Shown piece by piece: positions 1 through 12,800 of a stretch of 64,000 nt of DNA. The position numbers were made by a program, and so were the translations under genes. The stretch comes from Hydrangea macrophylla. Lineage: Eukaryota; Streptophyta; Magnoliopsida; Cornales; Hydrangeaceae. The notes under the pieces are model-generated. The model ran no database searches and had not been told where the DNA came from. It worked only from the letters and a program-made list of their open reading frames with translations. Position 1 is the first letter of the stretch. The number at the start of each line of letters is the position of its first letter. The DNA lies in NCBI GenBank assembly GCA_033977485.1, contig CM066994.1, positions 44,045,155 to 44,109,154 of the forward strand, given 5' to 3'.

Positions 1-504
1 TTCACACGATTGGCCGGAATGGCCACGAATCCAGAAGAGGACCAACTCGGAGAAACTCCGAGTTCTAGACAACTCGCCCATTAAGTTGAAGTAGCGGTAA
101 TCATTAAGTAGCATAGGACATGGAGTGCATCTAGATACTTTGAAACAGCGTGATCTCAAATCATCGCATAAATTTGTAGCATGAAGCATGAAATTGCATT
201 GGTAGCTGTTATTGCATGAACACGTGCATCACGATAGGATAGGTGCATTCATTCATGTGACAATTTGTGCATGTGCGTTTGTCCCTCTTCTCGAACTACG
301 TCTTGGTCTGATTCCTGAATGGATACGTAGGCAGCCCACCATTGAGCACGACGGCTAGGACCTTACTGTGCGCCTGTTTTCTTTTGCAACGCATTTTGTT
401 TTTACCTAAATTCGACAGTTTGGTCAAAGGTTTGTCTTCACACAGGCTTCGACATTCACTTGTGAAACGCGTTGCTCCACAAGCTCTGCCGAAGAGGGGC
501 AAAT
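1..504 (+). mobile_element. Internal 3' end of a Tat-type Ty3/gypsy retrotransposon
   Basis: This is untranslated sequence upstream of a 3' LTR; the rest of the element lies left of the window. It contains a GGATACGTAGGCAGCC-like stretch (about 322-337) that I know from the 3' regions of Tat-lineage plant elements, and it ends in a purine-rich tract at 491-501 immediately before a TG-starting LTR. No protein-coding ORF is credible here; the short minus-strand reading frame at 296-535 runs across the LTR boundary and has no domain. Lineage assignment is by family resemblance only. Confidence 0.6.
491..504 (+). other. Polypurine tract of the Tat-type element
   Basis: The sequence GAAGAGGGGCAAAT directly precedes the LTR start TGTAGACACC at 505. 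A purine run abutting a TG terminus is the plus-strand primer of LTR retrotransposons and shows that the following LTR is a 3' LTR on the plus strand. Confidence 0.65.
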
Positions 505-3464
505 TGTAGACACCCCGAGTTTGACCAAACGTCAAATTAAAGGGAGTGTTACCTCCAAGTCTGATGATGACAATGTCCGACTAATCCAGGATTTCCAAAG
601 GTGGTTCAAGTTCTTTGAAAGGCTCTTTTAATTTTAAATGAAACAAAAATGAAAGAATGGAAAAGAAAAAGGAGGATAGAAGAAAAGCAGCACATGGTGT
701 TTTTGCAGCAGTCACATGTCGCCGCAATGGCACTCGCTGACTGCCATAGCGGCAATCAGTGACCTCCGTAACAGCAGTCATTGAATGCCGTAAAAACACA
801 CTAATTGCCGTGAAAATCAAAATCCAGAAAAGACGGCAGTCCACGGAGTTGTCCGCGACATTCATTGAGTGCCACATCGGCGCCATTCAGTGAATGTCGT
901 GCTGGCTATCAGTGAGTGTCGTTCTGGCACTTATTGAGTGACGCGGACAACTCCACCAACTGCTACATTTTTCAAACAGTCTGCTTTGATATAGTATGCT
1001 TTGTACCTTCAAAAGTACATTCGGGATTAGGGTTTTGCCCCTGAAATTACCAGAATAACCCTTTGAAATTTGCCTATATAAAGGGAATGAATATCCCATT
1101 ACAAAGGATCTCAATTTTTTTAGACTTGAATCTAGAATCTTGTATCTCTTAATATTGATATTCCTTAAGGCAATTAGGAGAATCATATGAAAAATTAAGA
1201 AAGCTAGGAAGTTTACAAGAGTTGGAAGAAGAGCTTGAACAACCTTTGGAAGACCTAAAATCACAAAGAAGTTGAGGATAATTGGAGGTAAACTCTAGAT
1301 TAATTAGTCTTTAATTTAAGTTCAATCACAATATATAGAATTCCTTAGGATATTTCACACATTTTCAAAAACACTCTTCCCAGCTCATTTCATCACACAC
1401 CACTAATATTGTGATTGAACTTTCATTTTGTTGATTTGGATCAAAGTAACCTAAGGTTTAAGATTAAATAAATCATAAAGTAAAAGTTAACTTGGATATT
1501 TTTTAAACCTTGATTTCCTTTTCTTTTGATTATGTTCTTCTCTTGGGATTCATGAGGTTCTCAATACCTCTTTCCATATTCCCTTGAGTTAGTCTTTTGG
1601 ATTCTCTATGAACTTGTAATTCAAATGAGAATAGTTACATTCATGTATAATCAGTAGACCCAAGTCCTAATTCATGACTTAAGTCTACTAATTAGAAGTC
1701 TTATGGAACCTTTTTCTATGTTTCATTTGAGACTCACATGGATTAGTCTTCTTTTTATCTCCAAATGACCATCAATGGGAGGGAGAATTAGTCTTAGGAT
1801 GAGTCAATTCTATGGCTTGTTTGATAGATTTAACCAAAAGGTGAGGAACGCACAATGGTGCAGTGAGCTCATGAACCACTTTCGATCAAGGATTTTTAAT
1901 TAAATAATGATCCGTGGGAATTGAATGAGACTAATTTGAGAGTGTTAATAACTCAAAGATCTACCACTGCAATTCTTGTTTGATGAAATTTCATGTTTAA
2001 GATGGTTTGGTCATGGGTTCTGTGAAACGATCATAATCTATCCAGAATTTCATAACAGTAACACTTTTTTGAAACGAGTAAATCAAAGTCTTAATCAAGC
2101 ATTCTTAACTTTAAATAATTTTTTCTATGACGTTTAATATGTTAATAAGATCTCCTAAAACAATTAGAGTCATTCAGATTTGTTTGCTATTTTTAGAAAA
2201 TCACACAAAATCTCTGAACAGAGACTTGTAAATTTCTGAGTGATGTCTAGTTTTTACCCAATTCCCAGAGATTGAACTGTTTAATGCTTGATTTTCTTTT
2301 TGGGTTAGAAACTAGACTCATAGAGGCATCATGTGTCCAAATATCATCAAGATCCAACTGTTAGAAGTATGATTTTCCTATTTTTTTTAAAGTTCTGATC
2401 AGCACTCTGTAATTTCTGGAATTCTATCACAAATTTAATAAGCTTTGCAAATAATGGCTCAAATGATCTTTCTATGACCTAGGGCTTAAACTATGTTTTA
2501 ATGATGATTAATTAAGCTTAAATCCAGAGGCTAAGTGATCCAAATTAGTGAAAAGTTCATAGCTCATCCTTATTCATATCTAAGCATCCATCCATATATG
2601 TTGATGTTTATGTTTAGGATTAATCTTTAGCTTAAGGTTTCACTTAAATTGAACCTAGTTGAACATAACTATGGGTTTTTTATGATCATGTTGGGATTAC
2701 ACCATCTCCATATGGATATTGCATTGGCTCCTAGTTGAGACTTGCATATCTATGGAGGTGTCGTATTTCCAACTACTTATAAAGAATTCATAATTGTGTC
2801 AACCTTCCCTACACGTGATAGATTTAAGCTAGAACTTTGGGTGTTATTTAGGAATCCACATTATATATTGTTCTAAGCATGTGGACTAACCCTTAGTTTT
2901 GTAGTGCTTTAGAGGTATGATTTCTCAAAATCTTCTCTTTTTTATTTATATCTCGATTTTATTGATTTTTTCGACTCCATGCGTGACACCTTAGAGAATA
3001 TGCCTTATGTGTATTTATGTAATTAGAGATCTTTTTATTAGAATTTTTTTAATTGCATGCATTGCACGTTCCCGTTTCGCAGCTAGATCCCGGATAGGTT
3101 CTCTTATTCCTTATTGCATATCATCTTGCTTGCTATTTGAAATATATGGTTTTGAATGCTATCTTATCATTGACAATCTTACACCCCTTTTAGACGTGCT
3201 TTTTGTAATGTATATTTATATATGTATTAATTGAGGGCATGCTTAAATTTATAATTCGATTAAAAAGGATGTTGAGTAGAGGTCTATCACGAGATAGGAT
3301 GAGAGGGGGTGTTTTAGTCCGCCGGGCTCCTTCCCCTCTCATTCCATAATCCCCGAACCCAGAAATCTCTGGTTTCCAAAGATCAGTTTTCTTTTATGTC
3401 ACGCACTAGCGTAGTAAAATAAGGGAAATTTTTCATTTCCGTTTTGGACCCGTAGGTCATGACA
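505..3464 (+). repeat. 3' LTR of the Tat-type element
   Basis: It begins TGTAGACACC after the purine tract. The right boundary is uncertain: I place it at the TGACA ending at 3464. The block near 3318-3360 (GTCCGCCGGGCTCCTTCCCC) looks like the R/U5 end of Tat LTRs, so the true end may be up to about 100 bp earlier. The roughly 2.9-kb length is long but within the range of Tat/Ogre elements. No long ORF is present. The partner LTR is outside the window, so the TSD (possibly GGTGA) cannot be checked. Confidence 0.5.
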
Positions 3465-4772
3465 GGTGATGGATCGTTTGTCCTGTACTTAGCTTAACAT
3501 GTACCAGAAAAACAGAGTATATAAAAGCAGCAGGGAAGAAAATATAAATTATTACAACTTCAAATATTACATAGGTTTAAATTCAAATATCCTTAAGGCA
3601 TAGACCACCTTAATCAAATAAAGACATTTTCCATATCCTTATTACAACTTTATTAAATTAGAAAAGTAATGCTGCAGGCTCCTCTAGCTGGCATAATTAT
3701 ATTGCCCTACTTAACCATTTCTTGAATATTTTGGGTGTTCAGGACAAAATAAAGTCATCAGCTAATGAAAGCTGAGTGAGTATGACGAACACAAAAGCAA
3801 TGTATATAAAAGTACATTAACAGTTATTATAAATGTTCAGTACCTTAGAGTACGGTTAATTCATTATTCGAGTCATCGCATAATAACAACTGGTAACATT
3901 TTGAACAATGAATATTTAAGACCGTGCATGAACAATGAAGCCATTTCATCTCACTGACTGTTTTATCTCCATCACAATCTCTAGACTCATTCGGTTCACC
4001 TAGGACCATCCGGCATAAGGCCGTTAATTTAGAATATCTGTCAATATGTCTGCCGTATTTAGGGCGGTCTGGACGTACCTAGACATTCAAGGTTACAATA
4101 ACCAGTGGAATACTTTAATTAATCTACCGTATCTGAAGCGGCCTGGAATAATTTAAAGCTCCCACAAGACTGACCTACCGTATCAAAAGCGGCCTGGGCT
4201 CAGCCCTCTTAATTAATCTACCATATCTGCAGCGGTCTGGAATAATTAAGGCTATCACAAGACTCTGATTGACCTACCGTATCAAAAGCGGCCTGGGCTC
4301 AATCCTTTTTAATTAACCTACCGTATCTCAAGCGGCCTGGGATAATTAAGGTTACTCGTCCTGAGACATTCTCTCCTTACCCATTCTCACAACATATATG
4401 CCGACCAACGACCCCTTTCCATACATGCCATCTCGACTATGCAAATGAGTAATTTATTCACTTTCTTGTTTATATAAGGGTATCAGAGCGGACGCACGAC
4501 TTGATCTCTCTTTACATATTTTCTTATAAAGGCAACAAAGCAATATAACTTAAATCTTTCTTTTCGTATTTTCTTTATAGAAGGTATCAGCACAGTTTCT
4601 ACTTTTCTTTAACATTGTATCAGAGCTATTTTTATTTTTATTACTACAAATGGTATTCAGAGCAACGAATTCCTATTCTCGCATAATAGCATCAGAGCTA
4701 ATTAAAAATATGATTATTACGAATTAAAACAACTTAGTCCAGAAAAGTCAACTGTTGACCTAGGGCATGACA
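3465..4772. repeat. Degenerate retroelement-like spacer
   Basis: This stretch has no ORF. On the minus strand it begins TGTCATGCCCTAGG at 4772, an LTR-like start resembling the TGTCATGACC found at 3464, so it may be a minus-strand LTR fragment. No matching TSD was found. It holds a short-period tandem array (4045-4345) and several ATCAGAGC motifs between 4480 and 4700 that resemble initiator-tRNA primer sites. Confidence 0.35.
4045..4345. repeat. Imperfect tandem array, about 50-bp units in about 100-bp dimers
   Basis: Six copies of a CTACCGTATC..AAGCGGCCTGG core occur near 4056, 4128, 4174, 4219, 4276 and 4318. Alternate copies are more alike: the units at 4171 and 4273 share the same flank and lie 102 bp apart, suggesting a dimeric higher-order unit. 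Between cores is an AATAATTAAGG/CTCA spacer. No coding function is visible. Confidence 0.7.
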
Positions 4773-4956
4773 AAGTTCATGAATGTTTAAGTGTATCCAA
4801 ATACATAAAATTTTAAAGTGACACATCTTCTTGGCTACTATGGTTGGACTGTATGTGAGCCATTTGAACAATAAACACTATTGAAGGACCCAAATTTATA
4901 TTTGGTTACTCGAAATGGTTACCTCCAATTAAACGGATACAAAAGATCTTAGCGCA

Positions 4957-5148
4957 AAAAAAAAAAAAAAAAAAAAAGAAAAAGAAAAAAAAAAGAAGAA
5001 GAAGAAGAAAGGATTCAAATGTAAGAGAAAATAAGAATATGGACATATATTGTAAAACACAAAGACTACTGGGGCAACGAAGCTAATAATTAAAATTCAA
5101 ATTTTGGTCTCTACACGTTTGTTCTGTGCACGTCTCCAATCTTTAGTC

Positions 5149-5185
<37 letters not shown>

Positions 5186-5563
5186 CCGCAAAACCTGAAA
5201 CATACAAACGACCAAAAATCCCACCAGAAAATCTAAGGAAAATCAAGAATTGTTTTCTTTTGAGCGCATACAGAATTTTTAATTACAAATTTTTATATAA
5301 TCTTTATTGCAGCTCTGTTCCAGCATTGCGAATTTTAAAAATCATTGAGAGGGGGATAAAATCTCTGGGTTTTGCGTGTGGCAATGTATTGTAGGGGCTG
5401 ATAGAGTTGGGGATTGTGTTCATTACATATATATATATATATATGTTTTGGGTTGTCCACAATACAAACATGTATATATGTATAGGTTTCTGTGTTTGTG
5501 TTCGATGAAAAATGAGAAATACATTATGAAAAATGAGAAATACATTTGTGGGTTGACAAACCA
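4957..5563 (+). promoter_or_regulatory. Formin upstream region and probable 5' UTR
   Basis: It contains an A/GA-rich tract (4957-5009), a (CT)n microsatellite (about 5152-5182), an (AT)n run (about 5427-5444) and a perfect 21-bp tandem duplication at 5505-5525 and 5526-5546, 17 bp before the chosen formin start. Each duplicated unit adds upstream ATGs. CT-rich tracts are common in plant 5' UTRs. I cannot identify a TATA box with confidence. Confidence 0.45.
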
Positions 5564-8500
5564 ATGGACGCCAGAAGAGTCCGTTTGATTGTTGTTTTCG
5601 TAGTTTTTGTTTGTGGGTTGGGGGCTGGGAATTCGGAAGGAAAGCGGAGGATTGCAGGGATTGATGAAGACAAGGTACATTTATATATATATACGTATTC
5701 TTATATAAATAACATGTGTGTGTGTATAGATGCATAAATGCGTTGATATAAATACACACCCACACATACATTTAACTGATATGTATTAAAATCATATTAA
5801 ATAGTGTATTTTTTTTTATTTTTTTTTTTATGTATGATGATTTAGGCAGCATGCATTTTTCTTGATGGTATAATGTTCTGTTTGGTTTATGGATTTAGAG
5901 AAGGAAATTAAAAGGGAACGGTTGTTTTCCTTCATGGTTAAAGAACATAAAATTTTATTTATTTTGTTTTTAGAGATTTACTGTCATATAATTGGAATAT
6001 ACGAAGGAAAATGACTCACAAACATTCAAAGTTTTTAATTTGCTTCTCAACTTATTCTCTCTCCCTTTTTTTTTCCCCCTATTTTCCTCGTAGTTTTTTT
6101 GTTAACCAAACAAATGAAAATGTTTTCCTCGATGTTTTCTTTTTCTTTTTTGTCACTAAATCCAAGAACCAAACAAAGCAGATTTTAACCAGTGATTATT
6201 ACTCTTTTGTCATATTGATTATGTTGGGATAATAGTTTATTGATTCTATAAGACAATGACTTGGACTTCAATCTGTAGCATTGATTTCGCTAATTTAAAT
6301 TGAGTGTTATGAATTATTGGAGGCACAATAAATTTGAGGTAAAATCATATTTGCTGTGGGGATTGGAGGATAAGTTATCCCATGAGCCCGTCACATGGTG
6401 TGATGACCTATTGTGGACCGTCGATCACTGTGGGGCTCACGTGAGACCCACAAGATCAACGGTCCACAATAGACCGTCACACGATGTGACGGGCTCATGG
6501 GATAACTTCTCCTCCAATGAGACCCACAAGATCAACGGTCCACAATAGACCATCACACCATGTGACGGGCTCATGCGAAAATTTCTCAGATTGGTTATGG
6601 ACTTATGGTCTTAGGAAACTTATAGTTATTATAGCTAATAATGCTGGATGCTTGAATCAGTTGTGGGTGTAAATAACTCTCTCTAATATCAAAGAATTAT
6701 GCAGACTAATTTTCTGGAATTAGGCTAGAGGATTTCTAAATGCATTAATTAATATGATGATAATCTGCAAAATGTAGAAGTTTGAGACTAATGAGTGATA
6801 TAGACCAGCTTTATCCATATATAAAAGTATTTTGAAGATCAACAACATCGTCGATAAGCTGCCAAACTCTGTGACCGAGTACACTGTGTTGTTCTTGCAG
6901 GATTTGGAGGTCTGTAATTAACATGATTTAAGATAATGACTGATTTTTTATTTATCGTTATTTTTCCCATAGAAAAAACATACATAGTGGGATGAAGTTA
7001 AGGGTGAGTTTGGGAACCGAAATTGTAGTTCCAATAGAAAAAAAAAAGTGCAATTGGCCATCTGCAGCTGAACTGGGCATTTGAAAATTTTGACCAACCG
7101 GGCTTATTATAGTATTATGTTTTTAAACACAGAGAAGCACAATCAATATGGCGTATGTTAGAAGGAATTCCTGTCTAATTATGATTTGATGATTTGACAT
7201 ACTATGATAATACTAATGTCTGTAAGGATAAATAACTGTCACTAATCTCTAAACTTATATTGTTGATTGGCAATGAAGCATGCACCATAAATGGTAGATC
7301 ATGTCGATCTTGCAAACAATGTGCGTAATATGTGTACGGATCTCTCTCTGTTATCCTTTAGATTAAAATTATGATTCAAATTCTTGTAATGAAATTCTTT
7401 TCTCTTTCTTTTCATTTACGTCGTAAGTATAGCCAATTTATTTATTTAAATTTTATTTTATTTTTGGTATGCAGGCATGGATTAATTGCAGGAAAGAGTT
7501 GAAGGACAGTACAGAAGGTGTTGAAGGTTTTGACTTGTATCTCTCACAGGATATTACTGATCTGCCCCCCAAAGTGAAACAAATTCTTTTAGATTGCCTA
7601 AGAAAGAAAAATTTTCCATCGTGCATTTCTGGGAAAGAAACTGAAAGTAACACTTGGTTCATCAAGAGACTGCAGTTTCTTTTTCGTTGGGATAATGTTC
7701 CGAGAAGGTCCTTGGCAAGACGGCGACGTCGCCGTAGACGCATAAGCCCAACTCCAGCTCCAGCTCCAGCTCTGGCTCCGGGTCCGGGTCCGGGTCCGGG
7801 TCCCGCACCAACTTATGCTCCAGGACCATTTTACCCATCACCTGCGAGCTCTCCGTCCCCCATTTCGGAGACCCCCGTTGAGGCTCCCGAGCCATCTCTC
7901 CCGGAAGTTATCGATTACCTGCCTCCGCTACCTCCAGTTATGATAAGTCCTCCACCAAGACCACTTGTGGACCCACCTCGTCCACCAGAAAAAAGCCGTC
8001 AAAGCCGTAATTATACTATTGCTGCTATAGTCACATCATCTGTAGCAGCAGTGGCCCTACTCGCGGTGCTTTTGTTTTGTTGTCTTAAGAGAAATCGTGC
8101 AAAAATAGGCCCCAAAGATGGACAAAGAGATGAAAAACCACTTCTCAACTTTTGCTCAAGTGATATGTCTGCTGGTACGTATTATGGCGATTATATACTC
8201 TACAATATAACAACCGTCTACATAAAGTTCTGTAGGAGACATGAAAAAAGTTGAAGGGAAAGGAAGGAGGTAAGAGGTATCGCTCGGCAAAGGAAGGGAC
8301 CTTACTTCCTGTTGCTTAGGTATACAAGAAAGAAAGGGTCAAGGAAACTATTAAAGTATTGTGTAATCAATAATTTATTTTTTCAGGACAAAAAAAAAAA
8401 GTCAGAAAAGAGAAATTCTACTCTATCCCCATTTGTCCCCTTTTGAACGGATGAGAATATTGGGCTGGGTGCTCTCTTCCCTCCTCTCTTTCCTTCCCTC

Positions 8501-9781
8501 CCCTCTTCCACTCTACCAAAGGAGAGATTTTCTCCTCTTCCTTCCCCTCTTCCTTCATTCCCCTTTCATTCCTTCCCTCCATTCATACCACATATAGCAT
8601 TATTGTGTTGCGATGTTTCAAATTTTATGCTATGTTTGGCAGGTGGAATGAGAAAGTGGAAGGAAGGGAAGGAATGAGGGAGGGAACATTTTCTCCTGTT
8701 GTTTGGTAAAATAAGAAGGAAAGAATGACATTATGTATTTTAGTACTTCACCAGTTCACCCTTCCATAACAGACGGATGATTTTTGTAATGACAAAAAAA
8801 AAAAAAAGGAGGGATGCTTCTTCTCTCTCCAAAGTGGACGGATGAGAAATGTTGGTCCTGGAGGAATGCCTTTTGCCTTCCCTCACCTCTTCCACTCGGG
8901 ATTTTCTCCTCTTCCTTCCCATTTTCCCTCCTCCTGCTTCCTTCCTTTCTCCATAGCAAAACACAGCATTTTGATGACTTTTCTTGTGACTTTTCCAACT
9001 TTTTAGCTTCAGGTTCATCACAGAAGTCTCAGAGTCTCGGAAACTCAACCAAACAAGATTTCAAGACTTCATCTTTTGCAAACAGTTCGAGTGTTGGAGC
9101 GAATAGCCATGGTTCCAGTGAATCTCAATCTGGAGGTACCGGAAATTCACAGGAAACACTACCACTTCCACCAGGAAGGGCAGCTCCTCCTCCCCCCGGA
9201 CCACCACCTCCACCGCCCAAACCGCCGGCTCCGAGCCCTCCACCACCACCAAAGGTGGTCCGTGCCCCCCCTCTTCCTCCAAAATCCGGTAATGTGCCTA
9301 AACCTTCGCCTCTCGGACCACATCACCGAGGACGTTCTTCTGATGATGGAAATGACCTCTCTGGGGACTCCGACGCTCCCAAAACAAAATTAAAACCGTT
9401 CTTTTGGGACAAGGTCCTTGCCAACCCAGATCACTCAATGGTTTGGCATGATATCAAAGCTGGGTCATTCCAGTAAGGCTCTAAATTTTTGCTCACAATC
9501 TGTACTAGTTTTGGTGAAGATTTACGTAGATTTATCAGCAGAGTTCTTGAAGTTATTCTGAATTTTCAGGTTTAACGAGGAAATGATCGAAACTCTGTTC
9601 GGTGTTGCCCCTGCGGAAAAAAACAGAAGTGATCGCCGGAAAGATTCATCATCCTCTGAAAATGCTATCCAATATATTCAGATCATTGATGCTAAGAAAT
9701 CACAAAATTTGGCAATTCTTTTAAAAGCACTGAATGTGACAACCGAAGAAGTCTGTGATGCCCTCAAGGAAGGTGACCTCC

Positions 9782-9820
<39 letters not shown>

Positions 9821-12800
9821 CACACACTATATGTGACTACATCAAATAAAAGCATATAGAAAGGAAACTTGTATTCCTTTCTGGCTTTTGGATCATGGGC
9901 TCTATAAATATCTAAGAAGCACGGACATGGGCAAGCCGGCACGGACAAGTCACCACATAGAGAATCCTAAAAAAAAATTGCACATCGCCACGACAGGAAA
10001 AGTGTACGTGAAGTGTTGTGTCCGTGTGTCGGACATGTCAGGACACGTGACATGTTACCTTCTTACAAGTTTCTGTGCTTCCTAGATAAATATCCGTCTC
10101 TCTGAAAAGGGAAGGGAAAGGCAAAGGGAACGGGAAAAGGGTGTGTAAGGGGTCTCCCATACCTATTCCTGTGGAGAGACCAATCAAATTTAAAGGCATA
10201 GAGAACCTTCCTTGTGACCAGTGATATTTTTATTTTTGAAACAATAATCAGTACTTTGGGTGCCCCATGTAACTCGAAGGTCCAAATAAATGTGCGAGCA
10301 CGCGCGCATGTACTTTGTAGACATGAATGTATATTTAGTAGTACTCCTAAATAAACGAGTGTGGAGTGAAGAGTCATACGGTAAATTATTTAGTAACTTA
10401 TCTTTTCTCAAGCCTAGATTTCTATGTTACATGGATTTGCGTACGAGTGGCGAGTATGGGTATGTTCTGGCTTTCGCACTCTCAAAATTCATGAAGCTAT
10501 GGACATGGGGACACGACCACAAATCAACATCTCAATCACATGTCTAGAATAATGTAGTGTTTTCCGTAAAGCAAGAGTTTAACATGAGGATTCCAGCCAT
10601 TGTGAAGGAACTTGTGGCAAAAGGAACATAATTAGAGGGTTAAGTATACCATATACAAGCAGCTAACATGCTTCTTGGTGTTTGTCCAACCAGAAATGTA
10701 GGACACATATCATGTACCCATGATCTGACTGTCAAGTGTCTAACACGGTACTTTAGCCTATTTAGAAGTGTCCATGTAATATTGGTCGGGAATATTTTAA
10801 TTTCACATGTTTATGTTAGGAAACTGCGTTCCCAGAATTCGTTGACAGCGCGTATAAATTGGTACTGCAAAAAATTTACGTGAAAACTACAATAACCCTA
10901 CAATGGCGGAACTAGGGTTACCTTAAACTGCTAAAACGGATTGCTGTAGTAGACGAATCGAGAACACCGGCTAGATAACAGCTCACGATCTTCTACCGTA
11001 TTCCTTTGCTGCCAGAATATCGAATTGAGTGTGGGCTCTTTCGAAATTCTTTCTGTTTTCTGCTCTCCCTCTTTTTCGCTCTCTTTTCTATTTCGAGTTA
11101 TAATTCTCTATATAGAAAAACGCTAACTGAGAAGAGAGCCAAAGCAGCATATATATAGGCTACGATAGGGACCATAAGAAGTCAATAAGGAATAGGCTTC
11201 CTTATGGAATTAGGAAACCCTAATTCGAACTGAATCAGATTCCTATTTCCATAAATTATAATTCATACCACTAAAGAATTATAATTGCACTCCTACCCTT
11301 ATCTCAAAAATATATTTCGAGCTCCATGTTATTTATTGCTTATTATCTTCCCATGTTAAGATTACAGATATCCATTAATTAAATATAATTACTGACAATC
11401 ATATTTAATTAATTTCTTAAAATTCCTTGAGATCCTCTGCTTAACTTATCTAATATGTCGGATACAAAATCCACCTGCAGGGTTTGACATAATCAAAACT
11501 TATAAGCTTTCTCAAGGGGATATCATCAATCCCAAAATTGAGACATGGATTCCATCATTAATTAATATCCACCACACAATTAATATTGCCACCCAATCCA
11601 ATGAGATATTAACCCATTTAAGGATTTCACCCTTTTAGGGATCAAAGTGTAAATATCAAATGTACGTGTCTACAAATTAACTTAGGATTTAGAGCATAAG
11701 CACTCATAATAGCCATGAGGTATTAATTATCTTATAAGTCAGTATAAAGATAATTACCCCAAGTCAGTCCCGTTTAATACACAAAGTGTACCAGCATAGT
11801 GAGTTGAAACTATACCGTTTTCCGTAGTCAAGACAAACCTACTACAACACCATGCTGCAGTCCTACCGATGGTGTGTCCAATCCCATCTAAGACTGTAAA
11901 CCAAAATCTTACATTCTATAATATCTGATGGCCTGATCTTCTGTGTGTAAGCCGAACTCTACACACCAAACCACCTACTATATAGAATGAGAGACACACA
12001 TGCATAATATTAAATAAATAATATAATACAAACATTGCCCACACAGATTCTAAAAAAAAATGGATTAACTGATTTTATTAAATGAATAATAAATCAACTA
12101 CATAAAGCATGGCTTTTAGTATATATCCCTAACAGTTTATTCATCAGACATGAAGAATTGGTTTCATATGTTTAGTTTTTGTGCATCTTATTTCTTGGGC
12201 TCAAGTGCATTAACCACTTCTTTCTTTATATAATCAGGTAATGAGCTTCCCGCGGAGCTCATTCAAACTTTGTTGAAGATGGCACCAACAACAGAAGAAG
12301 AACTAAAGCTTAGGTTATTCAGTGGAGACCATTCTCACCTGGGCCCCGCTGAACGGTTCCTCAAAGTCATAGTTGACATCCCGTTTGCCTTCAAAAGGAT
12401 GGAGTCATTGTTGTTTATGGGTTCTCTTCAGGAGGAAGTCTCTTCAATTAAGGAGTCCTTTGCAATTTTAGAGGTGAGAGATTCGTCTATAAATGTAATT
12501 TCATTATCGAGTATAATTTGTGATGAGCTATTGTGTTTTTGTTGTAGTTTTTATATCTATCCGTTTCCCTACCTCATCTTGCCATTGACATTAATACTTT
12601 TGAATAAATAATTTAAGTACACCTCTCTAACAGCGTAAGCTTTTAGAGTGGATAGTTGTTGAAGCGGTATCAGAGCCAAAGGTCCCGTGTTCGAATCATG
12701 GCACCTCCCCATTTATGAATACGGTAAATTTACGTGGACGGACCACCCATGAGGGGCCACACGTAAGGTGAGCTTCACGTGGACTAGCCCACTCACAAGG

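Noticed and set aside
4045..4345. Regular repeats resembling a CRISPR array
   Set aside because: Plant nuclear context, spacers are themselves repeated, and repeats are not conserved enough.
5304..5771. 155-aa minus-strand frame with Tyr/Ile repeats
   Set aside because: It is a shadow of AT and CA simple repeats opposite the formin first exon.
7453..7895. Minus-strand frames with DPDPDP and ELELEL runs
   Set aside because: They are antisense to the formin Pro/Gly-rich region.
12660..12705. tRNA-like GTGTTCGAATC stretch
   Set aside because: No cloverleaf can be drawn; it lies next to the PBS of a TRIM.
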